Part shown: one piece after another, positions 20,180 through 29,169 of the stretch
Numbering within the stretch: the stretch's first letter is position 1
Layout: each line of letters begins with the position of its first letter
Source of the DNA: Thermoanaerobaculia bacterium
GTDB taxonomy: Bacteria > Acidobacteriota > Thermoanaerobaculia > Multivoradales > Multivoraceae
DNA: 64,000 bases
NCBI GenBank assembly: GCA_022826745.1
Contig: JAJDUI010000012.1
Span: 1 to 64,000, forward strand
Reading direction: 5' to 3'
Made by a program: the position numbers and the translations under genes
Notes under the pieces: generated by a model
Databases searched by the model: none
The model's input: only the letters and a program-made list of their open reading frames with translations
Told to the model about the DNA's origin: nothing

Positions 20180-21017
20180 AGAAGCCCTTGCCCGTCTTGC
20201 GCCCCAGATGTCCCGCCTGGACCAGTTGCTTCAGCAACGTCGGCGGCGCGAAGCGCGTCTCCCGGTATTCGTCGAACATGATGTTGGCGACCGAGTACAT
20301 CGTGTCCAGACCGATGAAGTCGCTAAGCGTGAACGGACCCATCGGGTAGCCACAGCCGAGCTTCATCGCGGTATCGATGTCCTCCATGCTGCCGACGCCG
20401 CTCTCGTAGGCCCGGACGGCGTCGAGCAGATACGGAATCAGCAACCGGTTGACGATGAAGCCGGAGTTGTCCCCGCAGGCAACCGGTGTCTTGCCGACCC
20501 GCTCGGCCAAGGTCCAGCAGGCGTCGTAGGCCTCGTCCGAGGTCATCAGGGTTCGCACCACCTCGACCAGCCGCATCGCTGGCACCGGATTGAAGAAGTG
20601 GAGCCCGACGAACCGGTCGGGCCGGGCCGTCGAGGCCGCGAGCTGCGTCAGGGTCAGCGAGGACGTGTTGCTGGCGAAGATGCAGGCGTCGCCGACGATG
20701 CCGTCCAGCGCGACGAACAGTTCGCGCTTCGTTTCCAGGTCCTCGACGATCGCCTCGACCACCAGGTCGGAGCCGGCGAGATCGGACAGCTCGACGGTTC
20801 CGGTCAGGTTCGCCAGCGCCCGGTCATGTTCCTCGACATCGATGCGCCGCCGCTCGAGGCTCTTGGCCAGGGATGCACGCACCGCGCCGAGCCCCTTGTC
20901 GAGCACGTCCTGGTTGACTTCGCGCACCGTGACCGGGATACCGGCCCGTGCACAAATCTCCGCGATGCCCCGGCCCATCAGACCGCAGCCGACCAACCCC
21001 ACGCGTTCCACTTCCAT
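20166..21017 (-). CDS. hbd: 3-hydroxyacyl/3-hydroxybutyryl-CoA dehydrogenase
   Basis: VERVGLVGCGLMGRGIAEICARAG, VGLHFFNPVPAMRLVEVVRT, GFIVNRLLIPYLLDAVR, MKLGCGYPMGPFTLSDFIGLDT. Start placed at MEVERVG. Confidence 0.92.
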   Translation of the reverse strand: MEVERVGLVGCGLMGRGIAEICARAGIPVTVREVNQDVLDKGLGAVRASLAKSLERRRIDVEEHDRALANLTGTVELSDLAGSDLVVEAIVEDLETKRELFVALDGIVGDACIFASNTSSLTLTQLAASTARPDRFVGLHFFNPVPAMRLVEVVRTLMTSDEAYDACWTLAERVGKTPVACGDNSGFIVNRLLIPYLLDAVRAYESGVGSMEDIDTAMKLGCGYPMGPFTLSDFIGLDTMYSVANIMFDEYRETRFAPPTLLKQLVQAGHLGRKTGKGFFDYS

Positions 21018-21120
21018 CGGTTCCGTTCCTCTTCTGCTCGTTCCCAGCTTTCCGGCGTCGAGAGTGTCCCTGGCGGACAGAGGCGGCACCCTAACAGCCC
21101 CGGATCAGGTTGCGGGTGCG

Positions 21121-21549
21121 TCAGTCGAGGATCTCGACCTCCCGCTCCTCCGGCCCGGCGCCCATGCGCAACCGCACCTCGACCGCGGACGGCGGCCGCG
21201 GCAGACGGTCCGCCCACTCCACGACCTTGACCCCGTCTCCGGACAGGAACTCGTCGATGCCGATTGCCTCCACCTCCTCCGGCTCCAGTCGGTAGAGGTC
21301 GACGTGCACGAGGGGCACGGGTCCCCGGCCGGAAGCGGGACTCCGGTCGTACTCGTGAATCAGTGTGAACGTCGGCGACTGGACCAGGGCCGAGTCCAGC
21401 CCGAGGCCCTCCGCAATGCCCTGTGTCAGCACCGTCTTGCCGGAACCGAGGTCGCCGAACAGAAGCGCCGTACCGTCCGGCAGGAGCCGGGCCGCCAGTT
21501 CGACACCGAGTTGCCGGGTTTCCTCGGCGCTCTTTGTGCGAACGATCAT
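21121..21549 (-). CDS. tsaE: tRNA threonylcarbamoyladenosine biosynthesis ATPase TsaE
   Basis: LLFGDLGSGKTVLTQGIAEGLG, VQSPTFTLIHEYD, HVDLYRL. Confidence 0.92.
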   Translation of the reverse strand: MIVRTKSAEETRQLGVELAARLLPDGTALLFGDLGSGKTVLTQGIAEGLGLDSALVQSPTFTLIHEYDRSPASGRGPVPLVHVDLYRLEPEEVEAIGIDEFLSGDGVKVVEWADRLPRPPSAVEVRLRMGAGPEEREVEILD

Positions 21550-23093
21550 TCTTCGAGTGACTGGAACGCGGCCCCCAGCTCGTCCACGAGGTCGCAGGCG
21601 GCCATCGAGATCTCCCCCCAGCGCTCCGCCGCCAGATCGCCGGACAGCCCATGAGCGTAAACGCCCAGCCGGGCCGCCGCGGGCGGATCGAGTCCCTGGG
21701 CCAGGAGCGCCGCGATCACGCCGGTCAGCACGTCGCCGCTGCCGCCCGACGCCATGCCCGGATTCCCAGTCGGGTTGACCCAGGTGCCCAGGGCCGGGTC
21801 CGAGATCAGGGTCTGGCGGCCCTTGAGCACGACGACCGCTCCCGTCTCGCGCGCTGCCCGCCTCGCATGCTCCCAGCGGCTTTCCGTGACCGCCGACACC
21901 GACACCCCGAGGAGCCGGGCAAGTTCTCCCGGATGCGGCGTGATCACCAGGTCCGAGTCGCGCGCGAGAAGCGCCTCGGCGTCGCCGGCGAAGGCGGAGA
22001 TGCCATCCGCGTCGAGCACGACCGGCGCCGCGCTCCGGGCGACGAGCTGCCGCGCCAGCACCCGGGCATCGTCGGAGAGCCCCAGGCCCGGACCGAGCGC
22101 CAGCGCGCCGGGCGAGGCGCGCTCCACGATCGTCTGGAGCAGCGGTTCGACGGCGTCACGCGACCACCCCTTTCCCAGCTTCGGCAGCCCCAGGGTCATC
22201 GACTCGATCGAACCGGCGTCGACCACCTGAACGAGATGTTCGGGCACGGCCGCCGTCACCAGGCCGGCGCCGCCCCTGACCGCCGCTCGCGCAGCCAGCA
22301 CCACGGCGCCGCTATAGCCGGTCGATCCGCCCGCGACGACGACGTGGCCGAAGGTTCCCTTGTGCGCGTCGCGCTGCCGGGCCCGCAGGCAACCAGCGAG
22401 GTCCTCCCGTCGCGACTGGTGGAGGGCGTCCGGGCCCGGCGGCGGTTCGGGCAGCGGTACGCCGAGATCGCCGATCCACAGACGGCCACCGGCGTCCGCT
22501 GCCGGCGCCAGCACGTTCGCGACCTTGGGGAACCCCAGCGCCACGGTCAGATCGGCCGCCACATGGGGACCCGGGGGCACCGCCGACGACGCGTCGACGC
22601 CCGTCGGCACGTCGACCGAGACGAGCGGCGCGTCCCCGCGGCGCCTTCCAAGCCAGTCGACCCAGTTCGCCACCGGTCCCTCGACGGGTCGGTTCAGGCC
22701 CGTGCCGAGGAGGGCGTCGACCCAGAGCTCATAGTCCTCGTTCACTTCGTCGTCCGCGGCCGGCTCCGGCACCGACCGGGGCGAGAGCCCGAGCTGTTCG
22801 CACGACACGAACTGCCTTGTCGCGTCGACGCTCAGCCGGTCGAGCGGACCGGCAACGAAGGCCGTCGCCTCGTAGCCGCGGGTCGCGAGATCGCGGAGCA
22901 ACGCGAGCCCGTCGCCGCCGTTGTTTCCCCGGCCGCAGGCGATGGCGATCCGGCGGGCGCGTGGATAGCACTCGGCGATCGCGTCCGCGGTCGCGCGCGC
23001 GGCGTTCTCCATCAGGACGATTGCCGGCACGCTGAGGCTCTCGATCGCCGCGGCCTCGACGTCGCGCATCTCCCCGGACGTGACGACCCTCAC
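21546..23093 (-). CDS. nnr: Bifunctional NAD(P)H-hydrate epimerase/ADP-dependent dehydratase (Nnr)
   Basis: Epimerase half: RRIAIACGRGNNGGDGLALLRDL; dehydratase half: KGTFGHVVVAGGSTGYSGAVVLAARAAVRGGAG and GNPGMASGGSGDVLTGVIAALLAQG. Confidence 0.94.
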   Translation of the reverse strand: MRVVTSGEMRDVEAAAIESLSVPAIVLMENAARATADAIAECYPRARRIAIACGRGNNGGDGLALLRDLATRGYEATAFVAGPLDRLSVDATRQFVSCEQLGLSPRSVPEPAADDEVNEDYELWVDALLGTGLNRPVEGPVANWVDWLGRRRGDAPLVSVDVPTGVDASSAVPPGPHVAADLTVALGFPKVANVLAPAADAGGRLWIGDLGVPLPEPPPGPDALHQSRREDLAGCLRARQRDAHKGTFGHVVVAGGSTGYSGAVVLAARAAVRGGAGLVTAAVPEHLVQVVDAGSIESMTLGLPKLGKGWSRDAVEPLLQTIVERASPGALALGPGLGLSDDARVLARQLVARSAAPVVLDADGISAFAGDAEALLARDSDLVITPHPGELARLLGVSVSAVTESRWEHARRAARETGAVVVLKGRQTLISDPALGTWVNPTGNPGMASGGSGDVLTGVIAALLAQGLDPPAAARLGVYAHGLSGDLAAERWGEISMAACDLVDELGAAFQSLEE

Positions 23094-23758
23094 AGGAGAA
23101 CCTCGGCCGTGCGCGGACAGAGCGAACGCAACTCGGCCCGGCGCTCGAGCCGTTGGCGAAAGCGGGCGAGGTCAGCCACCGTGTCGAGATCATGCGCCTC
23201 GGGCAGAAGTCCTGTGTCCAGGCCGAGTTCGCCCAGACGCGAGAGCGTCGTGGCGAACACCGACGGAGAACCCCAGGCGATGCCCTCGAACAGGCGCGGG
23301 TGAAGCGCGTCGCGCCGTAGCGCGATCAGGTAGTAGCCGCCGTCCGCCGCCGGCCCGAGCACGGCATCACGGCCGGCGTCGAGCGCCTCGAAAGCCTCCT
23401 CCACCCGTACGGAGTCGAGGTCGGGGTGGTCGCTACCCACCGCCGCCACCCGGTCGGCGCCATCGGCCGCCCAGCGAAGCCCGTTGTAGAGACGCTCCCC
23501 CAGGTCCCGCCCCTCCTGGAGACGCCACGGCACGGCGGCGGGCGCCAGATCCGACGGGGGCTCAGCATCCGGCGTCGACGCCCACATCAGGACGAGTTCC
23601 CAGGGACCGGCGCTCAGGCGGTGTCCCAGATCCGCGACGAGCGCGCGGTGCAGCGAAGCGGCGCCGGCAGCCGTGAGCCCCCCGGGCGCCACCAGCCGGG
23701 TCTTCACCCGACCCGGGATCGGAGCCCTGGCGAAGAGGAGCAGGCGTCGCGTACTCAC
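23090..23758 (-). CDS. TIGR04282-type glycosyltransferase (DUF2064)
   Basis: LLLFARAPIPGRVKTRLVAPGG, VAAVGSDHPDL, AVLGPAADGGYYLIALRR. GTG start at 23758 proposed. Confidence 0.85.
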   Translation of the reverse strand: MSTRRLLLFARAPIPGRVKTRLVAPGGLTAAGAASLHRALVADLGHRLSAGPWELVLMWASTPDAEPPSDLAPAAVPWRLQEGRDLGERLYNGLRWAADGADRVAAVGSDHPDLDSVRVEEAFEALDAGRDAVLGPAADGGYYLIALRRDALHPRLFEGIAWGSPSVFATTLSRLGELGLDTGLLPEAHDLDTVADLARFRQRLERRAELRSLCPRTAEVLL

Positions 23759-24009
23759 CGCTTCCGGAATCGCCGCAGCGACCACGCGATGGCGATGCCG
23801 AGAGCGCCGGCCGCGATCGGCAGAACCCAGACCGCCCCGGCCCTTCCGGGAGATGATCCTCCGGGCGATGACCTTCCGGAAAGCGCCGCCAGGCGAGGGC
23901 CGCCAGCTCGTTCGAGGGCGCCTCTCACGTCCGCCACCGCCTCGCGGACCTCGTCGCGGCGCCGTGCCAGCGCCGCTGCCCGCGCCCGCGCCTCGGACTG
24001 CCGCCTCAC
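23755..24009 (-). CDS. Small charged-helix plus single-TM protein
   Basis: 84 aa; Ala/Arg-rich helix then WVLPIAAGALGIAIAWSLRRFRKR; 4-nt overlaps with both neighbours. Confidence 0.6.
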   Translation of the reverse strand: MRRQSEARARAAALARRRDEVREAVADVRGALERAGGPRLAALSGRSSPGGSSPGRAGAVWVLPIAAGALGIAIAWSLRRFRKR

Positions 24010-24458
24010 GACGTTCCCCCAGGTGCCGCTCCCCCAGGTGCATCATCCTCGCCTTCGTCCGACTCCAGCACGTCGCGCCAGAAATCGAGATGGTTGCCGA
24101 CGCGCCGCCTGACGGTGCCAGCCGGTGACTCGAGCCGGCGCGCCCGCGCCCGAACGACCCGAATCAGGATGAGCGCCAGCACCAGCAGGCCGCCGGCCAC
24201 CGCAAGCGCCGCCGCCCACACCGGCAGCACGTTGGCCAGGCCCGCACCCGCCGCGAAGACCAGAGCGCCGAGCGCCCAGAACACGGCGCCGAAGACGAAG
24301 GCGGCGAGCAGGACCAGGCGGAGCAGACGAGCCCAGTTCCGCGCCAGGTCGAAGCGCAGTTGCTCGACTTCGGCCTCGAGCAGCGCCGCCGCCGACCGCG
24401 CCAGCGAACCTCCCAGTCCGCTCAGGGTCGCGAGAGCCTCGACGATCTTCGTGGTCAT
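24006..24458 (-). CDS. Phage-holin-family-like membrane protein (PF07332-like)
   Basis: 150 aa; LGGSLARSAAALLEAEVEQLRFDLARNWARL then two TM helices. Confidence 0.65.
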   Translation of the reverse strand: MTTKIVEALATLSGLGGSLARSAAALLEAEVEQLRFDLARNWARLLRLVLLAAFVFGAVFWALGALVFAAGAGLANVLPVWAAALAVAGGLLVLALILIRVVRARARRLESPAGTVRRRVGNHLDFWRDVLESDEGEDDAPGGAAPGGTS

Positions 24459-24476
24459 TGGGGCTGAGGCCTCAAG

Positions 24477-24492
24477 CCGGCGTCATCGCCGG
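24477..24492. terminator. Hairpin 3' of the VWA gene
   Basis: CCGGCG-tcat-CGCCGG just past the VWA gene stop. Confidence 0.35.
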
Positions 24493-24510
24493 ACGGAGTT
24501 CAGGCGCCGT

Positions 24511-26283
24511 TCAGGCGCCGACACGCAGGGTCCGCGTGACGAAGGAAGTTGCTCCAGCAACCTCGTCCCGCACCGCCACCGTCAGGCGCTGGTCGCCCTC
24601 CTTCATGATCAACGGCAGCGTGTACGTGTAGTAGCTCTCCATGGCGCGCTCCAGGTCCCCGGCCGGGATCGTCAGTTCGAACGGTTCGACCTGGGGCGGG
24701 GAGATGTCGCCGTTCGATGCCAGCGCCTGCACCCAGATCCGGGCACGCAGGAGGTGCTCGCCCTCGGTTCCCACCGGCACCAGGGTCATCTCGCCGATCG
24801 GAACCTGGACGTCGACGTGAACCGTGTAGAGCCCCCGCTCTTCGCGGCGAATCTCGTCCGCCTTGACCAGCGAGATCTCCAGGTCGTTCTTCTCGTAGCC
24901 GAGCTTGAGCGCCGCCAGCGTGCCTTCGGTCATTTCCGTATCGACCGACTTGTCGCGGTAGGTCAGACGATGCCGGACGAAGCGGTCACGCCTCAGGCCC
25001 AGTCGCTCCTGGGCCTCCTTCGTGAGCTCGACCTTGATCTTGTAGGTCCGGCCCGTCCCCGCGTGGCCCGGCTGGAAGCCGAGCGAGTAGTAGCTCGCGA
25101 AGTCCAAGGCGATCCGGTTCAGGCCGTCGCGGAAGTTGTTCGTGTTGACGATGTACTGGCCGCCGGTCTCCTCGGCCATGTACATGATCGAGGACTGGAC
25201 GTTCTCGCGGGCGACCGAGTCGATGTTCGACGAGAAGGCCATGCCCTGCATCGAGGCGTCGCGGGAGTTGATGCCCATCGGACCCGAAGCGTCGACGGTG
25301 TAGAACGAGATCTCGTTCGCGTTCGCCGCGTTGACGAGGTCGGTGAAGCGCCGGCTCGAGTCGTACTGCAGCGAGTCGAGGAAGAAGTTCTGGTTGTACT
25401 CGATCGAATCGACGGAGCGGCCGCGCTGGTCCAGCGCCTCCCACATGTCCGCGCCGGCCCGCATCGGAAGCCCGTCCGAGACGTAGAGGAAAGCCTTGCG
25501 GCCGGGCATGCCCGCCAGCGAGATGACGCTGTCCTTGAGTCCGTCGAGCGTGAACTGCATGTCGTTGTAGATCTGCTGCGAGTAGATCCGCACGCGCCCC
25601 TGCACGAAGTGGTAGTCACGGTCTTCCTCGCCGATGTCGCGGATGAGATCGGCCCGGTCCGAGTCCCACATCGTCCGGCCGCCGGTGTGCTTCTCCAGGT
25701 CGTAGAGCGCGTTGGCGATCAACTGGGGGTCGCTGGTGAACTCACGCTCCACCTTCACCGAACGGTTGAAGGTCAGGAGCATGACGCGATCGTCGCGGGT
25801 CACGTGCTGGCGTAGAAACTCCCGGACGTAACGGAAGAAGCGGTTCCGGTTCTGGGGGCGGATGTTGTGGTGGTCGACGTAGATCACCAGGTTCAGGCGC
25901 TCGTCCTCGGGCACGATGTAGTTCCGGCGCGCGAGGCCGGGTCTGTCGATGATGTGCGGCTCCGGCTCGCCCGGCACCAGGCCGGCAGCCGCGCCGACCT
26001 TGACCCGCTCGTGAACCTCGTAGAAGTTCGTGATCGGTACCGGGCGCTTCTCCTCCAGCAGGACGAAGTCGTCCCTGGTCAGACCGGTCACGGGATTGCC
26101 ATCCCGGTCACGGACGAAGACCTGGACGTTGATCACCTTGACGTGGACCGTGTCCTCGAAGGTGGCGCCGGGCGGCCGGGAAGGCACCTCCTGGCCGGCG
26201 AGGGAAAGCGGAGCGATCAGCATCGACCCGGCGAGCAGTGCCGGAGCGAACGCGGGCGATCGGAATGAGAGCGTTCCAGTCAT
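24511..26283 (-). CDS. VWFA-related protein (acidobacterial TIGR03436-like)
   Basis: VINVQVFVRDRDGNPVTGLTRDDFVLLEEKRPVPITNFYEV, LNLVIYVDHHNIRPQNR, GRKAFLYVSDGLPMRAG. Start placed at MTGTLSFRSP (26283); the track's 860-aa version is an antisense-rich upstream extension. Confidence 0.8.
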   Translation of the reverse strand: MTGTLSFRSPAFAPALLAGSMLIAPLSLAGQEVPSRPPGATFEDTVHVKVINVQVFVRDRDGNPVTGLTRDDFVLLEEKRPVPITNFYEVHERVKVGAAAGLVPGEPEPHIIDRPGLARRNYIVPEDERLNLVIYVDHHNIRPQNRNRFFRYVREFLRQHVTRDDRVMLLTFNRSVKVEREFTSDPQLIANALYDLEKHTGGRTMWDSDRADLIRDIGEEDRDYHFVQGRVRIYSQQIYNDMQFTLDGLKDSVISLAGMPGRKAFLYVSDGLPMRAGADMWEALDQRGRSVDSIEYNQNFFLDSLQYDSSRRFTDLVNAANANEISFYTVDASGPMGINSRDASMQGMAFSSNIDSVARENVQSSIMYMAEETGGQYIVNTNNFRDGLNRIALDFASYYSLGFQPGHAGTGRTYKIKVELTKEAQERLGLRRDRFVRHRLTYRDKSVDTEMTEGTLAALKLGYEKNDLEISLVKADEIRREERGLYTVHVDVQVPIGEMTLVPVGTEGEHLLRARIWVQALASNGDISPPQVEPFELTIPAGDLERAMESYYTYTLPLIMKEGDQRLTVAVRDEVAGATSFVTRTLRVGA

Positions 26284-26354
26284 GGAAGGTCGATTATAGG
26301 GGACCAACCCTCGGAACCGTCGGCGCCGGCCGCGGCATTCCCAACACTTCGCAC

Positions 26355-27203
26355 TCACCGCCGGCCGCGGCGGCCGGCCATCGGATCGAGCGTGCCATGT
26401 CCGCCGCTCCGCCCCAGAGGGTAGGAACCCCGCAGCGCGCGTTCGACGAAGGCGACCGCCCGCCGTACGGCTTCCTGGAGCGGCAGATGCCAGCCCAGCC
26501 CGGCCGCGACCGCGGCCGAGAGCGTGCAGCCCGTGCCACGCCGCCAGCGCGTCCGGATCCTCGGGTGGACGAAGGCCTCGAAACGGTTGCCGTCGAACAG
26601 CAGATCCGTCACTTCGCCACCGCCTCCGGCCGTGCCGCCGTTCGATCGGGAGGCGGCAGCCGGATAGCCGTGGCCACCCGTGACCAGCACGCTCGGACCC
26701 ATTCGCTCGATCCGGCGGGCCGCGTTGCGGGCCTCCTCCAGACCGGTGATCGTCTCCCCGGAAAGAGCCTCCGCCTCGAACAGATTCGGCGTCACGAGCA
26801 GAAGCTGTGGAAGCAGCCGCTCCACGAGCATTGGTATCGCCTCCGCGTCGAGCAGGGCCGTCCCCGATGTCGATCTGAGCACCGGGTCCAGTACCGCCGG
26901 CGTCGGCGGCAGCCGCTCCAGCCAGCTTGCCACGACTTCCACGGTCGCCGCGTCGGCGAGCATCCCGATCTTGATCGCCTCGATGCCGATCTCCTCGGCC
27001 GTCTCCAGTTGCTGGCGCACGAGGTCGGGCCCCAGGGGCTCCACCGCACGCACCTCGGCCGCCGACTGGGCGGTGACCGCGGTCAGGGCGCACAGGCCGT
27101 GAACCCCGTACGCCGCGAAGGTCCTCAGGTCCGCGGGGGCACCCGAGCAGCCGCCGGAGTCCGAACCGGCAATCGTCAGGACGCGCGGCGGCGGTGCAGC
27201 CAT
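26355..27203 (-). CDS. thiD: Hydroxymethylpyrimidine/phosphomethylpyrimidine kinase
   Basis: RVLTIAGSDSGGCSGAPADLRTFAAYGVHG, VTAVTAQ-like stretch, IKIGMLADAATVE, LVTPNLFEAEALSG, GTGCTLSAAVAAGL. Start at MAAPPPRVLTIAGSD. Confidence 0.92.
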   Translation of the reverse strand: MAAPPPRVLTIAGSDSGGCSGAPADLRTFAAYGVHGLCALTAVTAQSAAEVRAVEPLGPDLVRQQLETAEEIGIEAIKIGMLADAATVEVVASWLERLPPTPAVLDPVLRSTSGTALLDAEAIPMLVERLLPQLLLVTPNLFEAEALSGETITGLEEARNAARRIERMGPSVLVTGGHGYPAAASRSNGGTAGGGGEVTDLLFDGNRFEAFVHPRIRTRWRRGTGCTLSAAVAAGLGWHLPLQEAVRRAVAFVERALRGSYPLGRSGGHGTLDPMAGRRGRR

Positions 27204-27976
27204 AGCGAAGCGACCAGCAGCAGGATGGCGATGGCGATCAACTGAGCCACGGTCAGGACGCCGAAGAACCGATCGTCCTTGGCGCGCAGGAACTCGACCA
27301 GGAAACGCTCCAGCGACAGCAGGCCGACGACGGGAAGCGCCACGCCGCCCGGCGCTGTCCCGCGGGCGAGCAGCGACCTGCCGAACCAGAAGATCAGCAG
27401 GGCGGTAACGGTCTCGTAGATCTGCGTGGGGTGTACCGCGACCAGGGCGTCGGCGGCGACGTCCGGCGGCAGGTCGACCCCGAACTCCCGCTCCATCGCA
27501 CTCGCCACCGTGGGGATGGGACCTTCCGGAAAGGTCATGCCCCAGGGCAGGTCGGTGGGCACGCCGTAGTCGTCGCCGACCAGCAGGCAACCGATGCGGC
27601 CGACGCCGTAGCCGAGCGCCAGGGCGGGCGCGGTGGCATCAGCGGACGGCCAGAGCGGCATCCGCCGGCGCCGCATGACCAGCAGCACCGCCGCCGCACC
27701 GACCAGGAACCCGCCGTACCAGACCAGCCCGGCACGGCTGTAGAGCAGGCGCCAATCGCCATACAGCAGTGCGTAGTACGCCTTGCCGCCGACGATGCCG
27801 CCCACGGCCCCGGCCAGCAACAGGGCAGCCGCGTCGTCCGCGGCACGGGAAGCGCTCGAGCCCACCTGCCGGAGGCCCCAGCGCAACTGGAGGCTGGCCG
27901 CGAACAGCGCCGCCACGAGCATCACCCCGAACGGCGAAACGGAGAGCGGGCCGATATGAAACAGCTCCGAGATCAC
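27176..27976 (-). CDS. lgt: Prolipoprotein diacylglyceryl transferase
   Basis: SVSPFGVMLVAALFAA, GLVWYGGFLVGA, GYGVGRIGCLLVGDDYGVPTDLPWGMTFP, HPTQIYE; GTG start. Confidence 0.93.
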   Translation of the reverse strand: MISELFHIGPLSVSPFGVMLVAALFAASLQLRWGLRQVGSSASRAADDAAALLLAGAVGGIVGGKAYYALLYGDWRLLYSRAGLVWYGGFLVGAAAVLLVMRRRRMPLWPSADATAPALALGYGVGRIGCLLVGDDYGVPTDLPWGMTFPEGPIPTVASAMEREFGVDLPPDVAADALVAVHPTQIYETVTALLIFWFGRSLLARGTAPGGVALPVVGLLSLERFLVEFLRAKDDRFFGVLTVAQLIAIAILLLVASLWLHRRRAS

Positions 27977-27987
27977 GGGTCCATCCT

Positions 27988-28105
27988 AGGGGCTTGCGAC
28001 ATCGAACGCTACGTGTAAGTTCGTGGAGCAAGCCCCTGGGAGAGGACGGGATGGGCCGAAACACCGAGCCTGCGAGGCGTTTCGGGGCGCTAGCCCGCGG
28101 CGCTA
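27988..28105. other. Structured intergenic region between divergent lgt and DHH gene
   Basis: AGGGGCTTGC (27988-27997) pairs with GCAAGCCCCT (28028-28037), enclosing CGAAC…GTTCG; then CCGAAAC…GTTTCGG and GCGCTAGC-ccgcg-GCGCTAGC. Confidence 0.45.
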
Positions 28106-28107
28106 GC

Positions 28108-29157
28108 ATGAAGACGATGCTGAGCGAACTGGCCCGGAGCCGCTTCGCCGCGTTCCGCGAGTACATCGAGAGCACGGATCCGCGGGCGCGCTGGCTCGTC
28201 CTCACCCACAACAACCCGGACCCCGATGCGCTGGCCGCCGCGGCCGCCCTGGCGAAGGTCCTGCGATCCGGGTTCCGGCGTCGCGCCACTCCGGCCTACG
28301 GCGGCATCATCGGCCGGGCCGAGAACCAGGAGATGGTTCGCTCCCTCGACCTCGACTTCAGCCAGGCGCGGCGGTTGAAACTCGCCCACTACCGCTACGT
28401 GGCGCTGGTCGACTGTCAACCGGCGACCGGCAACAGCCCGCTGCCGGCCGAGCGGATGCCCGAGGTCGTCGTCGATCACCACCCGCCCCGTCCGGGCACG
28501 GCCGCAACGCCCTTCCACGACATCAGGACCGACTATGCCGCCGCCGCCACGATAGCCGCCGAGTACCTGCTCGCCTCCGGAGTACCGGTCACCCGCAGGG
28601 AAGCAACCGCGATCGTCTACGCGATCCGTAGCGAGACCCTCGACTTCTGCCGCGGCTCCAGCGCCGCGGACCGCGCGATCCACGACCACTTCAACGCCCT
28701 GGCCCTGTCGCGGCTGCTCGGTCGAATCCAGAACCCCAGGCTGCCGCTCGACTACTTCGAGACCCTGCGCGAGGCGCTGGACAATCTCTACGGCGTCGAC
28801 ACCCTGATCCTGAGCCGGCTCGGACCGGTGGCCCAACCCGACATCGTTCCCGAAATCGCCGACCTGCTGTTGCGACTGGAGGGTTGCACCTGGTCGATGT
28901 GCAGCGGTCTCCACGAGGACCGCCTGTACTGCTCGATCCGCACCACGAACACCCGCGCCGATGCTTCCCGCATCATGCGCCGCCTGGTCGGACGCAAGGG
29001 CCGCGGCGGCGGCCACGGCATGATCGCCGGCGGCTGGATTCCCAGAGCCAGGGGAGACGATGATGCGGTGCGCCGCCAGCAGGACCGGCTGGCAGCCAGG
29101 CTGGCCGGACTCCTGCGCAAGGACCCGAGCCGGATCGGGCCTATTACCCGCGCCTGA
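28108..29157 (+). CDS. DHH family phosphoesterase (bifunctional oligoribonuclease/PAP phosphatase-like)
   Basis: LTHNNPDPDALAAAAAL, VALVDCQPATGNS, VVVDHHPPRPG, GRKGRGGGHGMIAGG. Confidence 0.88.
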   Translation: MKTMLSELARSRFAAFREYIESTDPRARWLVLTHNNPDPDALAAAAALAKVLRSGFRRRATPAYGGIIGRAENQEMVRSLDLDFSQARRLKLAHYRYVALVDCQPATGNSPLPAERMPEVVVDHHPPRPGTAATPFHDIRTDYAAAATIAAEYLLASGVPVTRREATAIVYAIRSETLDFCRGSSAADRAIHDHFNALALSRLLGRIQNPRLPLDYFETLREALDNLYGVDTLILSRLGPVAQPDIVPEIADLLLRLEGCTWSMCSGLHEDRLYCSIRTTNTRADASRIMRRLVGRKGRGGGHGMIAGGWIPRARGDDDAVRRQQDRLAARLAGLLRKDPSRIGPITRA

Positions 29158-29169
29158 GCGCGGCCCGCC

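Noticed and set aside
24006-24458. Prophage remnant suggested by the holin-like gene
   Set aside because: Neighbours are glycosyltransferase and VWA housekeeping-type genes. Holin-family proteins of this type are common outside phages.
26284-27093. N-terminal part of the 860-aa VWA ORF
   Set aside because: Out-of-frame overlap with thiD; signal peptide and VWFA domain begin at 26283.
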